A stretch of 64,000 bases of DNA from contig JAFRMD010000082.1 of assembly GCA_017430835.1 (NCBI GenBank), forward strand, positions 1 through 64,000. Direction: 5' to 3'. Origin of the DNA: Methanosphaera sp. Lineage in GTDB: Archaea; Methanobacteriota; Methanobacteria; Methanobacteriales; Methanobacteriaceae. A program made the translations under genes and the position numbers. Below, one piece after another: positions 1 to 10,871 of this stretch (the stretch's first letter is position 1; each line of letters starts with the position of its first letter). The notes under the pieces are model-generated. The model was not told the origin of the DNA. It saw only the letters and a program-made list of their open reading frames with translations, and did not search any database.

Positions 1-1
1 T

Positions 2-3000
2 ATGGACAGGAATACTATTGAATCTGATAATCCGCAAGAATTTAAAGAAGTCACGGCCGATAAGCAGAATGCAACACTCACAATTGTTGAAGGACCAAGC
101 CCAGTCTACGTATTAAACAATGTAACATATAATGGTACACTAGTTGACGGACTCGGAAACAACATTACTGGTAAAATAAACATTACTGTAATGTTTGGTG
201 ATGAACTAGTCGAAAGAAAAACCGTTGATGTAATCAATGGTGTTTACAATTGGACTAGAACATCAATAAAAGTAGGTCAAATCAATGTGACTGCTTCATA
301 TCTTGGAAATGGCACTATCAATCAGATAAATGCTTCAACATCATATCTTGTAAACCTACGTCCAACAGTAACACTTGTAAATATTACAAACAACACTGCA
401 GGAAATGTAACAATAGATGTACAAGTTATGGATGTAAACGGAACGATATTGACTGATGGAAACTTCACAGTTAAAGTACAAAATCATCCAGATGCAATAG
501 TAAAAATAAATGGTACCATAACGCCTGTAAATCTTAACATTACAAGTGCATCTCAATATATTGCTGTATCAGTAATTTACAATGGAAACGAAACATATGC
601 AACCAGCACAGGTCTTGATATGGACAAATTCCTGGATGAACCTAGTGTGAATGAAACTGTTACAAACATAACAGTAGATTATCAGACACCTATTATGACA
701 ATAGATTCTATTGCAAATAGCAGTGTTGGTGACACAATAACAATTACTGGTCATATTGAAGATGGAATGGGAAATAACATAGTAAACCGTAATATTACAG
801 TAACTATTGGTGAAATAGAATTATCCAACATCACTGATACAAACGGTAATTTCACAGTATACTTCACATCAACAATCAACGGAACATTCACAGCAATTGC
901 AAACTACAAAGGAAACAATAGTGTACAGCCAATAAGTGTGGAAACTTCATTCAACGTAACAAAACTTAACACAACAACCATTGTAAAGGTTTTAAACAAT
1001 ACTGTTGGAAATGTAACAATAACAGTTAATGTTACAGATGAACGTGGAAACCCTGTTGATCATGGAGAATTCAACATCACAATAGATGAAACTGAACCAA
1101 TCAATTACGTAATTGTTGGAGATATTACTACAGTACACATTAATGTTGAAGAAAATGGTACAATAAGTGTTAATGTAACTTACCTTGGTGATAATCAGTA
1201 CGAATCAAGTAGAGGTCAAACACATGATGAGACTACTGGTGAACTTGTAGACTTTACAGAAATTACCACAATCAAACAAGATGTAAATCTAACAGTAGGT
1301 ATCACTCAAAACGAAATTCCAATTGGAAAAACTATAGAAATAAGTGGTTATTTACTCAATGCCAGTGACATGCCAATAGCAAATGCTAAAATTAACTTAA
1401 CCTTTGCTGATGTGGACTCTGTTATAGTATATACCGATTCAAACGGTCGTTACACTTATGAAAGAAACACTACCATAGCAGGAGAAGTTAAAGTAAAAGC
1501 ATACTTTAACGGAACAAGCAAATACAACAATGCTACTGATTATACAACTTACACAGTATATAAATTACCTACAAACACAACAGTAAGAGTAATTAATAAC
1601 ACTGCAGGAAACGTGTTAATAGACGTGGTTGTATATGATATGTACCATAATGGAATTAAAATAGCCAACGGAACATTAAATGTAACAGTTAACAATGTAA
1701 CCCAAATTATTGACTTTACTCAAGAAAACACAACAATAAAACTTGACATACAAAATGATACAAAAGCTAATGTTACAGTAATATACCTAGGAAATAACAC
1801 TTACCTAAACAGTACGGGTATAACAATAGCTTCATGGAACACAGATAATCCAACAGAATTCACAGAAATCACAGCAGACAAACAAAATGCTACAATAACA
1901 TTAAATGTCACTCCTGAAACACTAACAGTATTTGATGAAGTCAAATTCAATGGAACACTTGTTGACGGTCTTGGCAAGAACATTGCTGATAAAGTAAACA
2001 TTACAATTGATAATGGAACAGACAGCTACACTTATATAGATGTCCCAGTCGATGGATATTATGAGCAAATTAGAACCACTAACATTACAGGTACAGTTAA
2101 TGTGACAGTATCCTATGGTGGTAATAATAGTGTAAATCCATTAAATATTACAAAAACATATAATGTAGGAAAACGTGACACAACCACACTCGTACAAGTT
2201 GTTAATGATACTATTGGAAATCTAACAATAGATGTTGTTGTTAAAGATGCTTTAACTGGTGAAGTATTAACTAGTGGTGAAAATTTAATAGCCGTAACAA
2301 TTAGTGAAGGAACTTATCCATACTCAATTAATGAGTCTGGCGTATTAAGAATTAAAGTTCAAGTAAGCGACAACCGTCAAGTAGTCGGAATAAATGTAGA
2401 CTATCTTGGTAATGGAACATACAACCCAAGTAGAGGATACAATAATGCAACTTACTCTGAAACTAATAAGGAAGAACTAACAGTTGTAACTTTAAAACAA
2501 CATAATTCAACATTAAGTGTAAATGTAGATCCAGTTACTTCAAGAGTAGGTACTGTATTTAACATAAGTGGTAACTTTGTTGATGCTAACGGTACTGCTA
2601 TTGTTGGTGCAAACCTCATTATTAAAGTAAATAATTCTTACTATAATGATAGTGTTGTCACTGGCGTTGATGGTTATTATTCAGTAAACTTTACTTCAAC
2701 TGCTGAAGGTAATTACACAGTTACTGTTATATTTAATGGTGATGGTGTTGTAAACAATACAGTTAACACCACAACTCTCAGAGCCGATAAAATCATTACA
2801 AATACTACAGTAAGACTTGTTAACAATACTCAAGGAAATGTGACTTTAGCTGTAAATGTTACAGAAGTTGATGGAACACCTATAACAAGCGGAACGTTAA
2901 AAATCACAATAGGAGAAAAATCTAAAGAATACTCATTCAATGAAATTGAAAATATTATAAATCTTAAAGATTTAGGATTAAATATTGATTCAACAACTCC

Positions 3001-6000
3001 AATAAGTGCTAATGTTCTTTATGTTGGTGACAACATTTACATTAACAGTACAGGTAAACTTGCAGGTTCCGAAGAAGAATTCAATCAAATAACTGCAGAT
3101 AAAGAATCTGCAATCATCACAGTTGATGTTGATCCTAGAGAGGTATTGATTGAGAAAGATTATCTTATCTTTGGAAATTTAACGGATATAAATGGTAACA
3201 TCATCGAAGGTGCAGTAGTTAACATCACAGTTAAGGATAGTGATGGTATTATTTACTCAATAAATGTTACAGCAAATGATAACACTGGAAAATTCAGTTA
3301 CATCAACAACACATTAGTCGCTGGAACTTACACTGTAAATGTATCATTCTATAATGATGATTATGAATACACAAGTTCTGAAGTAGTATTAATTGTAAAT
3401 AGAATTAATACGACCACTGAAGCTTACGTATCTAACAATACGGCAGGTAACGTAACAGTTCATGTCGTTGTATCTGATACTAAAGGTCGTGATGTTTCAG
3501 AAGGAATCGTTACCATAGTTAATGAAACAGGTGGCGTTCTAGGTTCTGCTACACTTGATACAAGCAATAATGGAGTTGTTGATATTGTGCTTGAATCTGT
3601 TCAAACTAATGGAACTTACACTTTCATAGCAAATTATGAAGGTACAGGTAAATACAATTCAAGTTCTGATGATTCAAGTATGGCAGACACTAAAATAGTT
3701 ACTAGAAATGTGACTATTGTTGCAAGTCCTGAAAACACGACATTTGGAAATACGAGTGTTAAAGTTAACCTAACTGATGCTACTACAGGTAATGCTTTGA
3801 ATAATGCTCCATTTAATGTAACATTAGATGGTGTTGTAGTTGGTAATGGTACTACTGGTAATGATGGTACAATTGTTGTCAATGTGACAGTTCCTGTAGG
3901 TGAACAGGTTTTAACTATTGTTTATCCAGGTAATGACACGTTCAATGCAACAAATAAAACATTTACATTAACAGTTGAACCACGTGAGAGTGTAACTGTT
4001 GCTGAAGTAACAAACTTTACTGCAGGTAATGTGACTGTAAAAGTAAATGTCACCGATGCTACCAATAGCAGTCCTGTAACTAGCGGTAATATTACAATTA
4101 TTGCAAATGGTGAAGAAGTTGCTCATGTCGAATTCAACGACGAAACGGGAATTGTTGAAGTATTAACCAACATTACACAATCTGGTGATTATGAAATTGT
4201 TGCTATCTTCGAAGGCAATACAAATTACACAAGAAGCCAGGATAGTGGTGATGACTTAAACGTAAACATTGACAAACGTAATGCTACTATAACATACAGT
4301 GTTGTGAATGCAACAGTAGGTAATACAACTGTTAATATTACAGTAACGGATACTGTAACTGGTAAACCATTAATCAATGGTACGGTAAACATTACTTTAC
4401 CTGATGGAACACATGTGGGAAGTGGAGTTACTGATGAAAATGGTACGGCTATCATTAACATAACTGTTCCTATTACAACTACAGAAATAGTTGTAAATTA
4501 TACAGGCAACATCACTTACAATGAAAATGTAACAACACAAAACATTAACATGGAGCAACGTAACAGTACTACCTCTGCGAAAGTCACTAATAATACTGCT
4601 GGTAATGTGACTATTGAAGTGATAGTTACTGATGCCACTACCGGAGTTAATGTACCTAACGGTAATGTAACTATCTATTCTGATGGAAACATTATTGGTA
4701 ATGGCACTGTAGAGAATGGTAAAGTAACAGTTGTCACAGACATAAATGAGATTGGTACATATGATATTGTAGTAGCCTATGAAGGTAATGAAAACTACAC
4801 TGGTAGTAGCACTACATTAAATGGTGAAGATATTGTAGGTCGTGAAAGCAAGATTACCGTAAATATGACTAACACTACTTATGGTAACACGACTGTAAAC
4901 GTTACTTTAGTTGATCCTGCAACAAATAAACCTATAACTAATGCTACCATTATTGTAACATTGCCTAATGGAACCAATATAACTGGTACAACAAATAGTA
5001 ATGGTACAGTAAATATTCCTGTGGATCTTCCTGTAGGACCTAATACATTAAATGTAACATATCCAGGAAATGAAACGTATAACTCAACAAAAACCAGTAT
5101 ATCGTTAACAGTAGAACCACGTAACAGTACAACAGCTGGAAAAATAATCAATAATACGGTTGGTAACGTAACTGTAAAAGTTAATGTTACAGATGCTACA
5201 ACTGGTGAACTTGTTCCTAATGGATATGTTCAAGTATTTATTAATAACACGGTTGTTGGAAACGGTGAAATATCAAATGGTTATGCAAATATTCCTATAA
5301 TCATTACTGAATTAGGAGTATATGATATTAGCATAAAATATCTTGGAAATGAGAATTACACTGCAAGTAATAAGACATTACCTGATGAAAAGATAGTTGG
5401 CCGTCAATCAAACATTACAGCCACAGTACCTAATGCAACATTAGGCAACACTACGGTAAGTGTAACAGTTACTGACCCAATAACTAAGGAACCTGTTGTT
5501 AATGCTACTGTAATAGTAACATTGCCTAACGGTACTAAAATAAATGCAACAACCGATAAGAATGGTGTTGTAGAAATTCCAGTTGATTTACCTGTTGGTT
5601 CTAATGCTGTGAACATCAGCTATGCAGGTAATAAATCATTTAATGGAACTAACACAACTATATCAGTAAATGTTGGAAAACGAGATAGTAACACTCAAGC
5701 AACAATCATTGATAATAACTCATCTCAAGATGCAATTAAAGTCAAAGTCACAGATTCCATTACTGGAAAACCTGTAACAAGTGGACTAGTAACACTAACT
5801 CTTGATGAAAAAGTAGTTGGCAAAGGTAAAATTGATAAGAATGGAATAGTTACAATTAATACCAACGTAAATAATCCAGGTTCATATAATTATCTAGTTA
5901 TATACGGTGGAAATGAAAATTATACTTCAAGTACTGATAATGTAAAATCAGTAATCGATAAAAACACTGCTGATATTAAAGTAAATGTACTTGATAACAA

Positions 6001-7213
6001 AATAAATAATCTTACACTACAAATTACTGTAACAGATAATGAAACTAAACCAGTAGTTAATGGAAAAGTCAGTGTGACCTTACCAAATGGCACGGTCATA
6101 ACAGGAAAAACCAATAATAAAGGTGTATTGAATATAAAACTTGATTTACCAGTAGGAAGCAATGATGTAAAAGTTACATTAAAAGAAAACAGTTTATACA
6201 AGAAAGCAACTACAACTAAAACAATTAAGGTAGAAAAAATACCTATTAAAATCACGGTCAAACCAGTTAAAGGAATTATTGGCGAAAAAATTACTTTCGA
6301 AGCTACCATAACTGACATTAATAATAAAAAAGTTAGTGGTGGAAACTTAGTGTTCAAAATTAATGGTAAAACACTAAGAGCAGATGGTCGATTTGATAGT
6401 AATGAAAAACCACTTAAAATTAAAGTGGAAAATGGAGTAGTTAAGTATACAATGACATCACAATTATACTTACGTAACAGTAAATATATATCAGCATCTT
6501 ACAGTGGAAGTTACAGTTATGCAGAAAATGAGTCTAATATTAATAAAGTTAATATTAAGTTAAGAACTTCAACAATTAAAGTAACTGCAAATAAAAAAGT
6601 TGTAAAACAAGGTAGTAACATTAAATTTAAGGTAATAGTTAAAGATACCACTAAAAATTCTAAGAAAAAATCATTAATTGATAAAGGTCATGTAATCTTT
6701 AAAATTAATGGAAAAACTCTTAAGAAAAATGCTAAGGTAATTAAAGTTAAAGTCAATAATCAAAAAGTAGTATACACGTACCTAGTTCCAAGAGGAACAA
6801 GTGCTGTTTCAGATAAAAAAATAACTAAAGATTATGTCGTAACTGCCGAATATATTAATACTAACTACACTAAAAACGTTAAAAACACTACAACTTATCA
6901 AGTACAACCTACTGATATTAAAATTAAATTCCAGAAAGTAACATTGAAAAATAAAAAATTGTCCATTAAAGCAAGAATTGTTGATAAAAATGATAAAACC
7001 GTTATTGGAATTAACAAGGTTTGTTTAAAAATAGATGGTAAAACCTATAAGAAAAATGGTAAAACTAGATTCTTCAGAGTTAAGAATGGAAAAATAAATA
7101 TCTCTAAAGTAAAATTATCTTCTGCAAAAATCAAATCAGTTACTTTGGTTACTGGTGAAAGACAGGCTTATCCTAATACAAAAGCCACAACTAGAAAAAT
7201 AGCTAGATCATAG
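2..7213 (+). CDS. Giant adhesin-like protein with Ig-like repeats, 3' part
   Basis: The reading frame is open from the window edge and ends at TAG 7211-7213, so the N-terminus lies upstream and no signal peptide is visible. About 2,400 residues are made almost wholly of beta-rich modules with the recurring signature NNTAGNVT followed by hydrophobic beta-strand residues. I count nine close versions plus four shorter GNTTV forms. Modules resemble bacterial Ig-like (Big/invasin) domains of methanogen adhesin-like proteins. The chain is very rich in Asn, Thr and Val and carries very many NxT/NxS N-glycosylation sequons. The last 350 or so residues change: they are Lys-rich, with modules containing FKINGKTL, and end without a membrane anchor. 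By analogy it should be an exported surface protein, held at the pseudomurein wall perhaps by the basic tail (inference). Ligand unknown. Confidence 0.85.
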   Translation: MDRNTIESDNPQEFKEVTADKQNATLTIVEGPSPVYVLNNVTYNGTLVDGLGNNITGKINITVMFGDELVERKTVDVINGVYNWTRTSIKVGQINVTASYLGNGTINQINASTSYLVNLRPTVTLVNITNNTAGNVTIDVQVMDVNGTILTDGNFTVKVQNHPDAIVKINGTITPVNLNITSASQYIAVSVIYNGNETYATSTGLDMDKFLDEPSVNETVTNITVDYQTPIMTIDSIANSSVGDTITITGHIEDGMGNNIVNRNITVTIGEIELSNITDTNGNFTVYFTSTINGTFTAIANYKGNNSVQPISVETSFNVTKLNTTTIVKVLNNTVGNVTITVNVTDERGNPVDHGEFNITIDETEPINYVIVGDITTVHINVEENGTISVNVTYLGDNQYESSRGQTHDETTGELVDFTEITTIKQDVNLTVGITQNEIPIGKTIEISGYLLNASDMPIANAKINLTFADVDSVIVYTDSNGRYTYERNTTIAGEVKVKAYFNGTSKYNNATDYTTYTVYKLPTNTTVRVINNTAGNVLIDVVVYDMYHNGIKIANGTLNVTVNNVTQIIDFTQENTTIKLDIQNDTKANVTVIYLGNNTYLNSTGITIASWNTDNPTEFTEITADKQNATITLNVTPETLTVFDEVKFNGTLVDGLGKNIADKVNITIDNGTDSYTYIDVPVDGYYEQIRTTNITGTVNVTVSYGGNNSVNPLNITKTYNVGKRDTTTLVQVVNDTIGNLTIDVVVKDALTGEVLTSGENLIAVTISEGTYPYSINESGVLRIKVQVSDNRQVVGINVDYLGNGTYNPSRGYNNATYSETNKEELTVVTLKQHNSTLSVNVDPVTSRVGTVFNISGNFVDANGTAIVGANLIIKVNNSYYNDSVVTGVDGYYSVNFTSTAEGNYTVTVIFNGDGVVNNTVNTTTLRADKIITNTTVRLVNNTQGNVTLAVNVTEVDGTPITSGTLKITIGEKSKEYSFNEIENIINLKDLGLNIDSTTPISANVLYVGDNIYINSTGKLAGSEEEFNQITADKESAIITVDVDPREVLIEKDYLIFGNLTDINGNIIEGAVVNITVKDSDGIIYSINVTANDNTGKFSYINNTLVAGTYTVNVSFYNDDYEYTSSEVVLIVNRINTTTEAYVSNNTAGNVTVHVVVSDTKGRDVSEGIVTIVNETGGVLGSATLDTSNNGVVDIVLESVQTNGTYTFIANYEGTGKYNSSSDDSSMADTKIVTRNVTIVASPENTTFGNTSVKVNLTDATTGNALNNAPFNVTLDGVVVGNGTTGNDGTIVVNVTVPVGEQVLTIVYPGNDTFNATNKTFTLTVEPRESVTVAEVTNFTAGNVTVKVNVTDATNSSPVTSGNITIIANGEEVAHVEFNDETGIVEVLTNITQSGDYEIVAIFEGNTNYTRSQDSGDDLNVNIDKRNATITYSVVNATVGNTTVNITVTDTVTGKPLINGTVNITLPDGTHVGSGVTDENGTAIINITVPITTTEIVVNYTGNITYNENVTTQNINMEQRNSTTSAKVTNNTAGNVTIEVIVTDATTGVNVPNGNVTIYSDGNIIGNGTVENGKVTVVTDINEIGTYDIVVAYEGNENYTGSSTTLNGEDIVGRESKITVNMTNTTYGNTTVNVTLVDPATNKPITNATIIVTLPNGTNITGTTNSNGTVNIPVDLPVGPNTLNVTYPGNETYNSTKTSISLTVEPRNSTTAGKIINNTVGNVTVKVNVTDATTGELVPNGYVQVFINNTVVGNGEISNGYANIPIIITELGVYDISIKYLGNENYTASNKTLPDEKIVGRQSNITATVPNATLGNTTVSVTVTDPITKEPVVNATVIVTLPNGTKINATTDKNGVVEIPVDLPVGSNAVNISYAGNKSFNGTNTTISVNVGKRDSNTQATIIDNNSSQDAIKVKVTDSITGKPVTSGLVTLTLDEKVVGKGKIDKNGIVTINTNVNNPGSYNYLVIYGGNENYTSSTDNVKSVIDKNTADIKVNVLDNKINNLTLQITVTDNETKPVVNGKVSVTLPNGTVITGKTNNKGVLNIKLDLPVGSNDVKVTLKENSLYKKATTTKTIKVEKIPIKITVKPVKGIIGEKITFEATITDINNKKVSGGNLVFKINGKTLRADGRFDSNEKPLKIKVENGVVKYTMTSQLYLRNSKYISASYSGSYSYAENESNINKVNIKLRTSTIKVTANKKVVKQGSNIKFKVIVKDTTKNSKKKSLIDKGHVIFKINGKTLKKNAKVIKVKVNNQKVVYTYLVPRGTSAVSDKKITKDYVVTAEYINTNYTKNVKNTTTYQVQPTDIKIKFQKVTLKNKKLSIKARIVDKNDKTVIGINKVCLKIDGKTYKKNGKTRFFRVKNGKINISKVKLSSAKIKSVTLVTGERQAYPNTKATTRKIARS

Positions 7214-7229
7214 CTATTTAATTAAAATT

Positions 7230-7250
7230 CCCCTTTTTTTTACTTTTTTT
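7230..7250 (+). terminator. Oligo-T terminator after adhesin
   Basis: Two T tracts (7234-7241 and 7244-7250) lie 20-40 nt after the adhesin stop codon and follow a CCCC run. Oligo-T stretches are the usual archaeal termination signal. There is no strong hairpin. Confidence 0.55.
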
Positions 7251-7451
7251 AGCAATAAAGATTTTTATTCATACTTTATTTAAATTAAATGTTGAATACT
7301 AATAATTTTTATCCTTTTTACTAATTTTATAAATTATGGCATTAGGACTCGTTAATTTGACAAAAAGCATATATGTTAAATGATTTTTAATGAAAAGTAT
7401 CTTTGTAAATTTTTCATTAATTTAATATTTTCTTCAGACAAATAATTCATT

Positions 7452-8195
7452 ATGAATACAGAAGAAATACAACAGTTATCCCAAGTAATTTTTAAACGAA
7501 AATCTTATAGAAAATATAATGATAAACCATTACCTCAAGAAGTAATAGATTATATCAGTGATTTTAATCAACATTTTAAAGCATTAAATGAGAATATATC
7601 AATTTCATGTCAAGTTTTTACTAAAAATCAGATAAAAACGATACTTCCATGGAGAGCACCATATTATATAGCATTTTTTTCTGAAGAAAAAGAAAACTAC
7701 CGAGTTAATATTGGTTTTATTGCTCAACAATTGGATTTATATCTTCAATCAAAGGAGATAGGAACTTGTTGGGTGGGATTAGGGAGTTTAAAGTCCGATG
7801 TCCTAATAGAAAATCCAGAACAAAAGTTTATTATATTGATGGCTGTTGGTTTTCCTGATGAAGAATTATTCAGATCAATAAATGATTTTAAAAGAAAAAA
7901 ATTATCTGAAATTTCTGATTATGATGATGAGAAACTAAAAGGGGCACAATACGCTCCTTCAGCAATCAATAGTCAGCCATGGTACTTTACACATAATGAA
8001 GATGGATCCTATAATGCATACAGGAAAAAACAAAACATATTAAAAAGTAAGTTAATGCCGGATTGGACCTATAATGATATTGGAATTGCATTGGCACATA
8101 TTTATGTTGAAAACCCTGATACTTTCGAATTCTACCAGGTAGATGCTCCCAAATCAATTAAAGGATACATATATGAAGGGACTTTTAAAATATAA
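7452..8195 (+). CDS. Nitroreductase-like flavoprotein (TM1586 type)
   Basis: 247 residues. The N-terminal motif FKRKSYRKYNDKPLP is the FMN-binding opening of nitroreductases. The middle segment with GTCWVGLG and the segment APSAINSQPW are typical of the family, where the latter marks a second half-domain as in TM1586-type nitroreductases that fuse two repeats. The protein probably binds FMN and reduces an unknown substrate with a nicotinamide or reduced cofactor. No Shine-Dalgarno sequence precedes ATG 7452. An AT-rich TTTAATATTT element lies about 28 nt upstream, so a leaderless transcript is possible. The gene stands alone between the adhesin and argH. Family assignment is from motifs; the substrate cannot be told. 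Confidence 0.7.
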   Translation: MNTEEIQQLSQVIFKRKSYRKYNDKPLPQEVIDYISDFNQHFKALNENISISCQVFTKNQIKTILPWRAPYYIAFFSEEKENYRVNIGFIAQQLDLYLQSKEIGTCWVGLGSLKSDVLIENPEQKFIILMAVGFPDEELFRSINDFKRKKLSEISDYDDEKLKGAQYAPSAINSQPWYFTHNEDGSYNAYRKKQNILKSKLMPDWTYNDIGIALAHIYVENPDTFEFYQVDAPKSIKGYIYEGTFKI

Positions 8196-8263
8196 TAAAT
8201 TGTAAAAAAATAAATTAAGCATGTTTAACATAACTACAAATACCTAAAAGGAAAGGAATAAAT

Positions 8264-9661
8264 ATGGATTTAAGAGCAGGACGTTTTGATGGTCAAATGA
8301 CAGATGATGCAGCAGCTTTCTCATCATCCATTGAATTTGATAAAAGAATATTTGAATCAGATATTAAATGTAATCGTGCACACACAACAATGCTAATTGA
8401 ACAGGAGATTATACCTGAAGAGTCTGGAAAAAAAATTTTAGATGCATTAGACAAGCTAGAAAAAGAAGGAATAGATGCTCTAGATTTAAATCCGTCATTT
8501 GAAGATATTCATATGGCATTAGAGGACTACGTAACCAAAGAAATAGGTTCTGAAGCAGGTTTTATGCACACGGGAAAAAGTCGTAATGACCAGGTGTGTA
8601 CGGATATCCGATTAACACTCAAAGTAGAAATTGAAAATACAATCAAAAATATCAAATCATTCATAAACACAATTGTTGAAATGGCAAAAGAAAACACTGA
8701 TACACTTTTTATTGCTTATACTCACTTGCAACATGCTCAACCTACAACTTTTGCACATCACTTAATGGCATATGCAAATGAGTTAAGAAGGGATTGTGAA
8801 AGGTTAATGGATACTTACAAGAGGGTTGACATGAATCCATTAGGATCTGCAGCTTTAACAACAACAGGTTTTCCAATTAATCGTGAAAGAACAACAGAAT
8901 TATTAGGTTTTAGTAAGGTAATGGATAACTCTATAGATGGAGTAAGCAGTAGGGACTTTGCTGCAGAAGCAATATTTGATTATGCAATGTTATCTACAAC
9001 TCTTGGAAAAATATCGGATGAAATAGTTATTTGGAGTAGTTATGAGTTTAGGATGGTTGAATGTTCTAATCAGTACTCATCAACATCATCTATCATGCCA
9101 CAAAAGAAAAATCCGGACATAGCTGAATTGTCTCGTGGAAAAAGTACGATTGCATATGGAGAATTAATGACGGTTCTTGCAATGATTAAGGGAATACCTC
9201 ATAGTTATAATAGGGATTTACAAGAGGTTACACCACACATGTGGAATGCAATCGATAATACTAATGATATTTTAGCAATTGTTCATGGAATGTTAAGTAC
9301 TTTAACAATTAACAAGGAAAGAACTGAAGAGCTTGCTGGTGCAAATTTTGCTACTGCAACAGAACTTGCAGATGTTATGGTGCGAGAAAAAAATCTTCCT
9401 TTCAGAACTGCTCACAGGATTGTTGGAAGAATTGTTTCAGATGCAATTAGTCAAAACATAAACACTACTCAAATTGATAATGATTATGTAAATAAAGTTT
9501 CAATTGATGTAACAGGCGAATCTTTAGATTTGGGTGAAGATTTGGTTAGACAAGCTCTTGATCCGCTTAAAAATGTTAAATCAAGAACAGTTAAGGGTGG
9601 TTGTGCTCCAGAAGCAGTATTTGAATCAATTGAAATAATGGAAAAATTTTTAAAAGATTAA
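8264..9661 (+). CDS. argH: Argininosuccinate lyase
   Basis: 465 residues, normal length for the fumarase/aspartase superfamily. It cleaves argininosuccinate to arginine and fumarate, the last step of arginine synthesis. The superfamily signature [10 protein letters not shown] is at residues 275-284, with the catalytic serine loop. The N-terminal HTGKSRNDQ motif and [14 protein letters not shown] (catalytic His region) are present. The ATG at 8264 follows GGAAAGGAATAAAT, a good ribosome binding site. No other arginine gene is adjacent. A short DUF3096-like gene starts 54 nt downstream on the same strand. Confidence 0.95.
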   Translation: MDLRAGRFDGQMTDDAAAFSSSIEFDKRIFESDIKCNRAHTTMLIEQEIIPEESGKKILDALDKLEKEGIDALDLNPSFEDIHMALEDYVTKEIGSEAGFMHTGKSRNDQVCTDIRLTLKVEIENTIKNIKSFINTIVEMAKENTDTLFIAYTHLQHAQPTTFAHHLMAYANELRRDCERLMDTYKRVDMNPLGSAALTTTGFPINRERTTELLGFSKVMDNSIDGVSSRDFAAEAIFDYAMLSTTLGKISDEIVIWSSYEFRMVECSNQYSSTSSIMPQKKNPDIAELSRGKSTIAYGELMTVLAMIKGIPHSYNRDLQEVTPHMWNAIDNTNDILAIVHGMLSTLTINKERTEELAGANFATATELADVMVREKNLPFRTAHRIVGRIVSDAISQNINTTQIDNDYVNKVSIDVTGESLDLGEDLVRQALDPLKNVKSRTVKGGCAPEAVFESIEIMEKFLKD

Positions 9662-9715
9662 AATAAAGAGATTATAATTGATAAATAAAATATTTTTAAA
9701 TTAATGGTGATAAGA

Positions 9716-9853
9716 ATGTTTGAGGATAGAGAAGATTTGTACGCGGTAGGAGCAATCATTGTAGGTATTATAATTTTAATTTATCCTGCCTTAGTGGCAT
9801 ATATTATAGGTTTGTTCCTAATAATATATGGAGCATTAATGGTAATTAAATAG
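9716..9853 (+). CDS. Small two-helix membrane protein, DUF3096-like
   Basis: A 45-residue protein starting MFEDREDLYAVG and then two hydrophobic stretches (about residues 10-27 and 28-44) joined at YPALVAYIIG. This is the pattern of DUF3096 membrane proteins, whose role is unknown. I chose ATG 9716 because GGTGA lies 6 nt upstream; an in-frame ATG at 9704 overlaps that ribosome binding site. It may be co-transcribed with argH. Its last 8 nt overlap the 3' end of the convergent KH/PP-loop gene. Confidence 0.6.
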   Translation: MFEDREDLYAVGAIIVGIIILIYPALVAYIIGLFLIIYGALMVIK

Positions 9854-10871
9854 TTTTAATTAATTCCAGAGCTTCTCCAGGCTCTAAAATGCCTGCACGT
9901 GTTTCTCTTAACACCCTTTGAATCGAAAATGAACGATATTGTGGATAGTTTTTATGAACTTGAACTATTAATGGACATCCATAACCTTTAATTTTTTTTA
10001 CTGAATATTTTGTGATGATATTTTTAACTTCTGTTTTTTCCATTCTAAAAAGTGCAGGTAAATTTATTCTAATCTTGTTGTCATTTATAACTATTGACTG
10101 TGAACCAGTAGACAGCAAGTCACCATAGATTATAATCTTTCTATCGGATTTTTCAACTTCTTTTATTATTGTTTCTTCAATATGTTTTGAACATCTTCCA
10201 CATGGATGAATTTTGCCTTCCAAAGCTTCTTCGATAATAGAACTCATGTCTGTGTTGATGTATTCATGTTCTATTTTAAGCTGTTTTCTTAGATTATCAA
10301 TATTATTTTTAAATTGTTTGGGTAGTATAATTGTTCCAGGATCAACAGTCATGGCTTTTACATTAAATCCTAATGCCTTGGCAAGGATTGTTGAGAAACT
10401 ACTGTCTACTCCACCAGATAATGCTACAATTACTTCAGCATCAGTGTAGGCTTTACGGTTAATGTTTTCTTTTATATAATCTTCTATAAGTGTATTATTG
10501 TATGCATTTTCTTGTTTTTTGATTAATAGTTCATAAATGTTGTTGAATGCATCCTCGTGTTCGGATGGTATTTTGTTGTCATCTATTAATTTTTTTGCGT
10601 GTTTGGCTGATAGTTTTAATTGATATTCCTTTAAGACTATATCTGTGTATGATATTACATGAATTGATTCAATTTGTAGTTTTTCTCTTAGTTTTCCTAC
10701 AACCCATCCTCCTTTTCCAATTATTATGGATTTTTCAGGTCTATCGGGAGTTATTATTGTCAGTTCATTGTTATTAAAATACATGTCCTTTATTTCAGGT
10801 TCAATATAATCATGACCTATTTCGTCACGTATTTTTATAATCTCTTCAATAATTTCTTCTTTAGTCTTCAT
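9846..10871 (-). CDS. KH-domain PP-loop ATPase
   Basis: 341 residues. An N-terminal KH-like RNA-binding domain shows the GxxG loop in IIIGKGGWVVGKL around residue 50. A C-terminal ATP pyrophosphatase domain has the PP-loop SGGVDSS near residue 150, then a HPCGRCSKHIE segment whose two cysteines may bind metal or take part in catalysis. The combination suggests an RNA-modifying (sulfur or amide transfer) enzyme that activates its substrate by adenylation. This is inference from the domains; the target RNA is unknown. ATG 10871 follows AAGGGATTAA. The two glycosyltransferase genes lie directly upstream and end at 10872, so all three probably form one transcript. Confidence 0.8.
   Translation of the reverse strand: MKTKEEIIEEIIKIRDEIGHDYIEPEIKDMYFNNNELTIITPDRPEKSIIIGKGGWVVGKLREKLQIESIHVISYTDIVLKEYQLKLSAKHAKKLIDDNKIPSEHEDAFNNIYELLIKKQENAYNNTLIEDYIKENINRKAYTDAEVIVALSGGVDSSFSTILAKALGFNVKAMTVDPGTIILPKQFKNNIDNLRKQLKIEHEYINTDMSSIIEEALEGKIHPCGRCSKHIEETIIKEVEKSDRKIIIYGDLLSTGSQSIVINDNKIRINLPALFRMEKTEVKNIITKYSVKKIKGYGCPLIVQVHKNYPQYRSFSIQRVLRETRAGILEPGEALELIKTI

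Noticed and set aside
5920..6357. Open frames on the minus strand within the giant adhesin
   Set aside because: They arise from the biased Asn/Thr/Val codons of the adhesin. They have no ribosome binding sites and their sequences are low-complexity.
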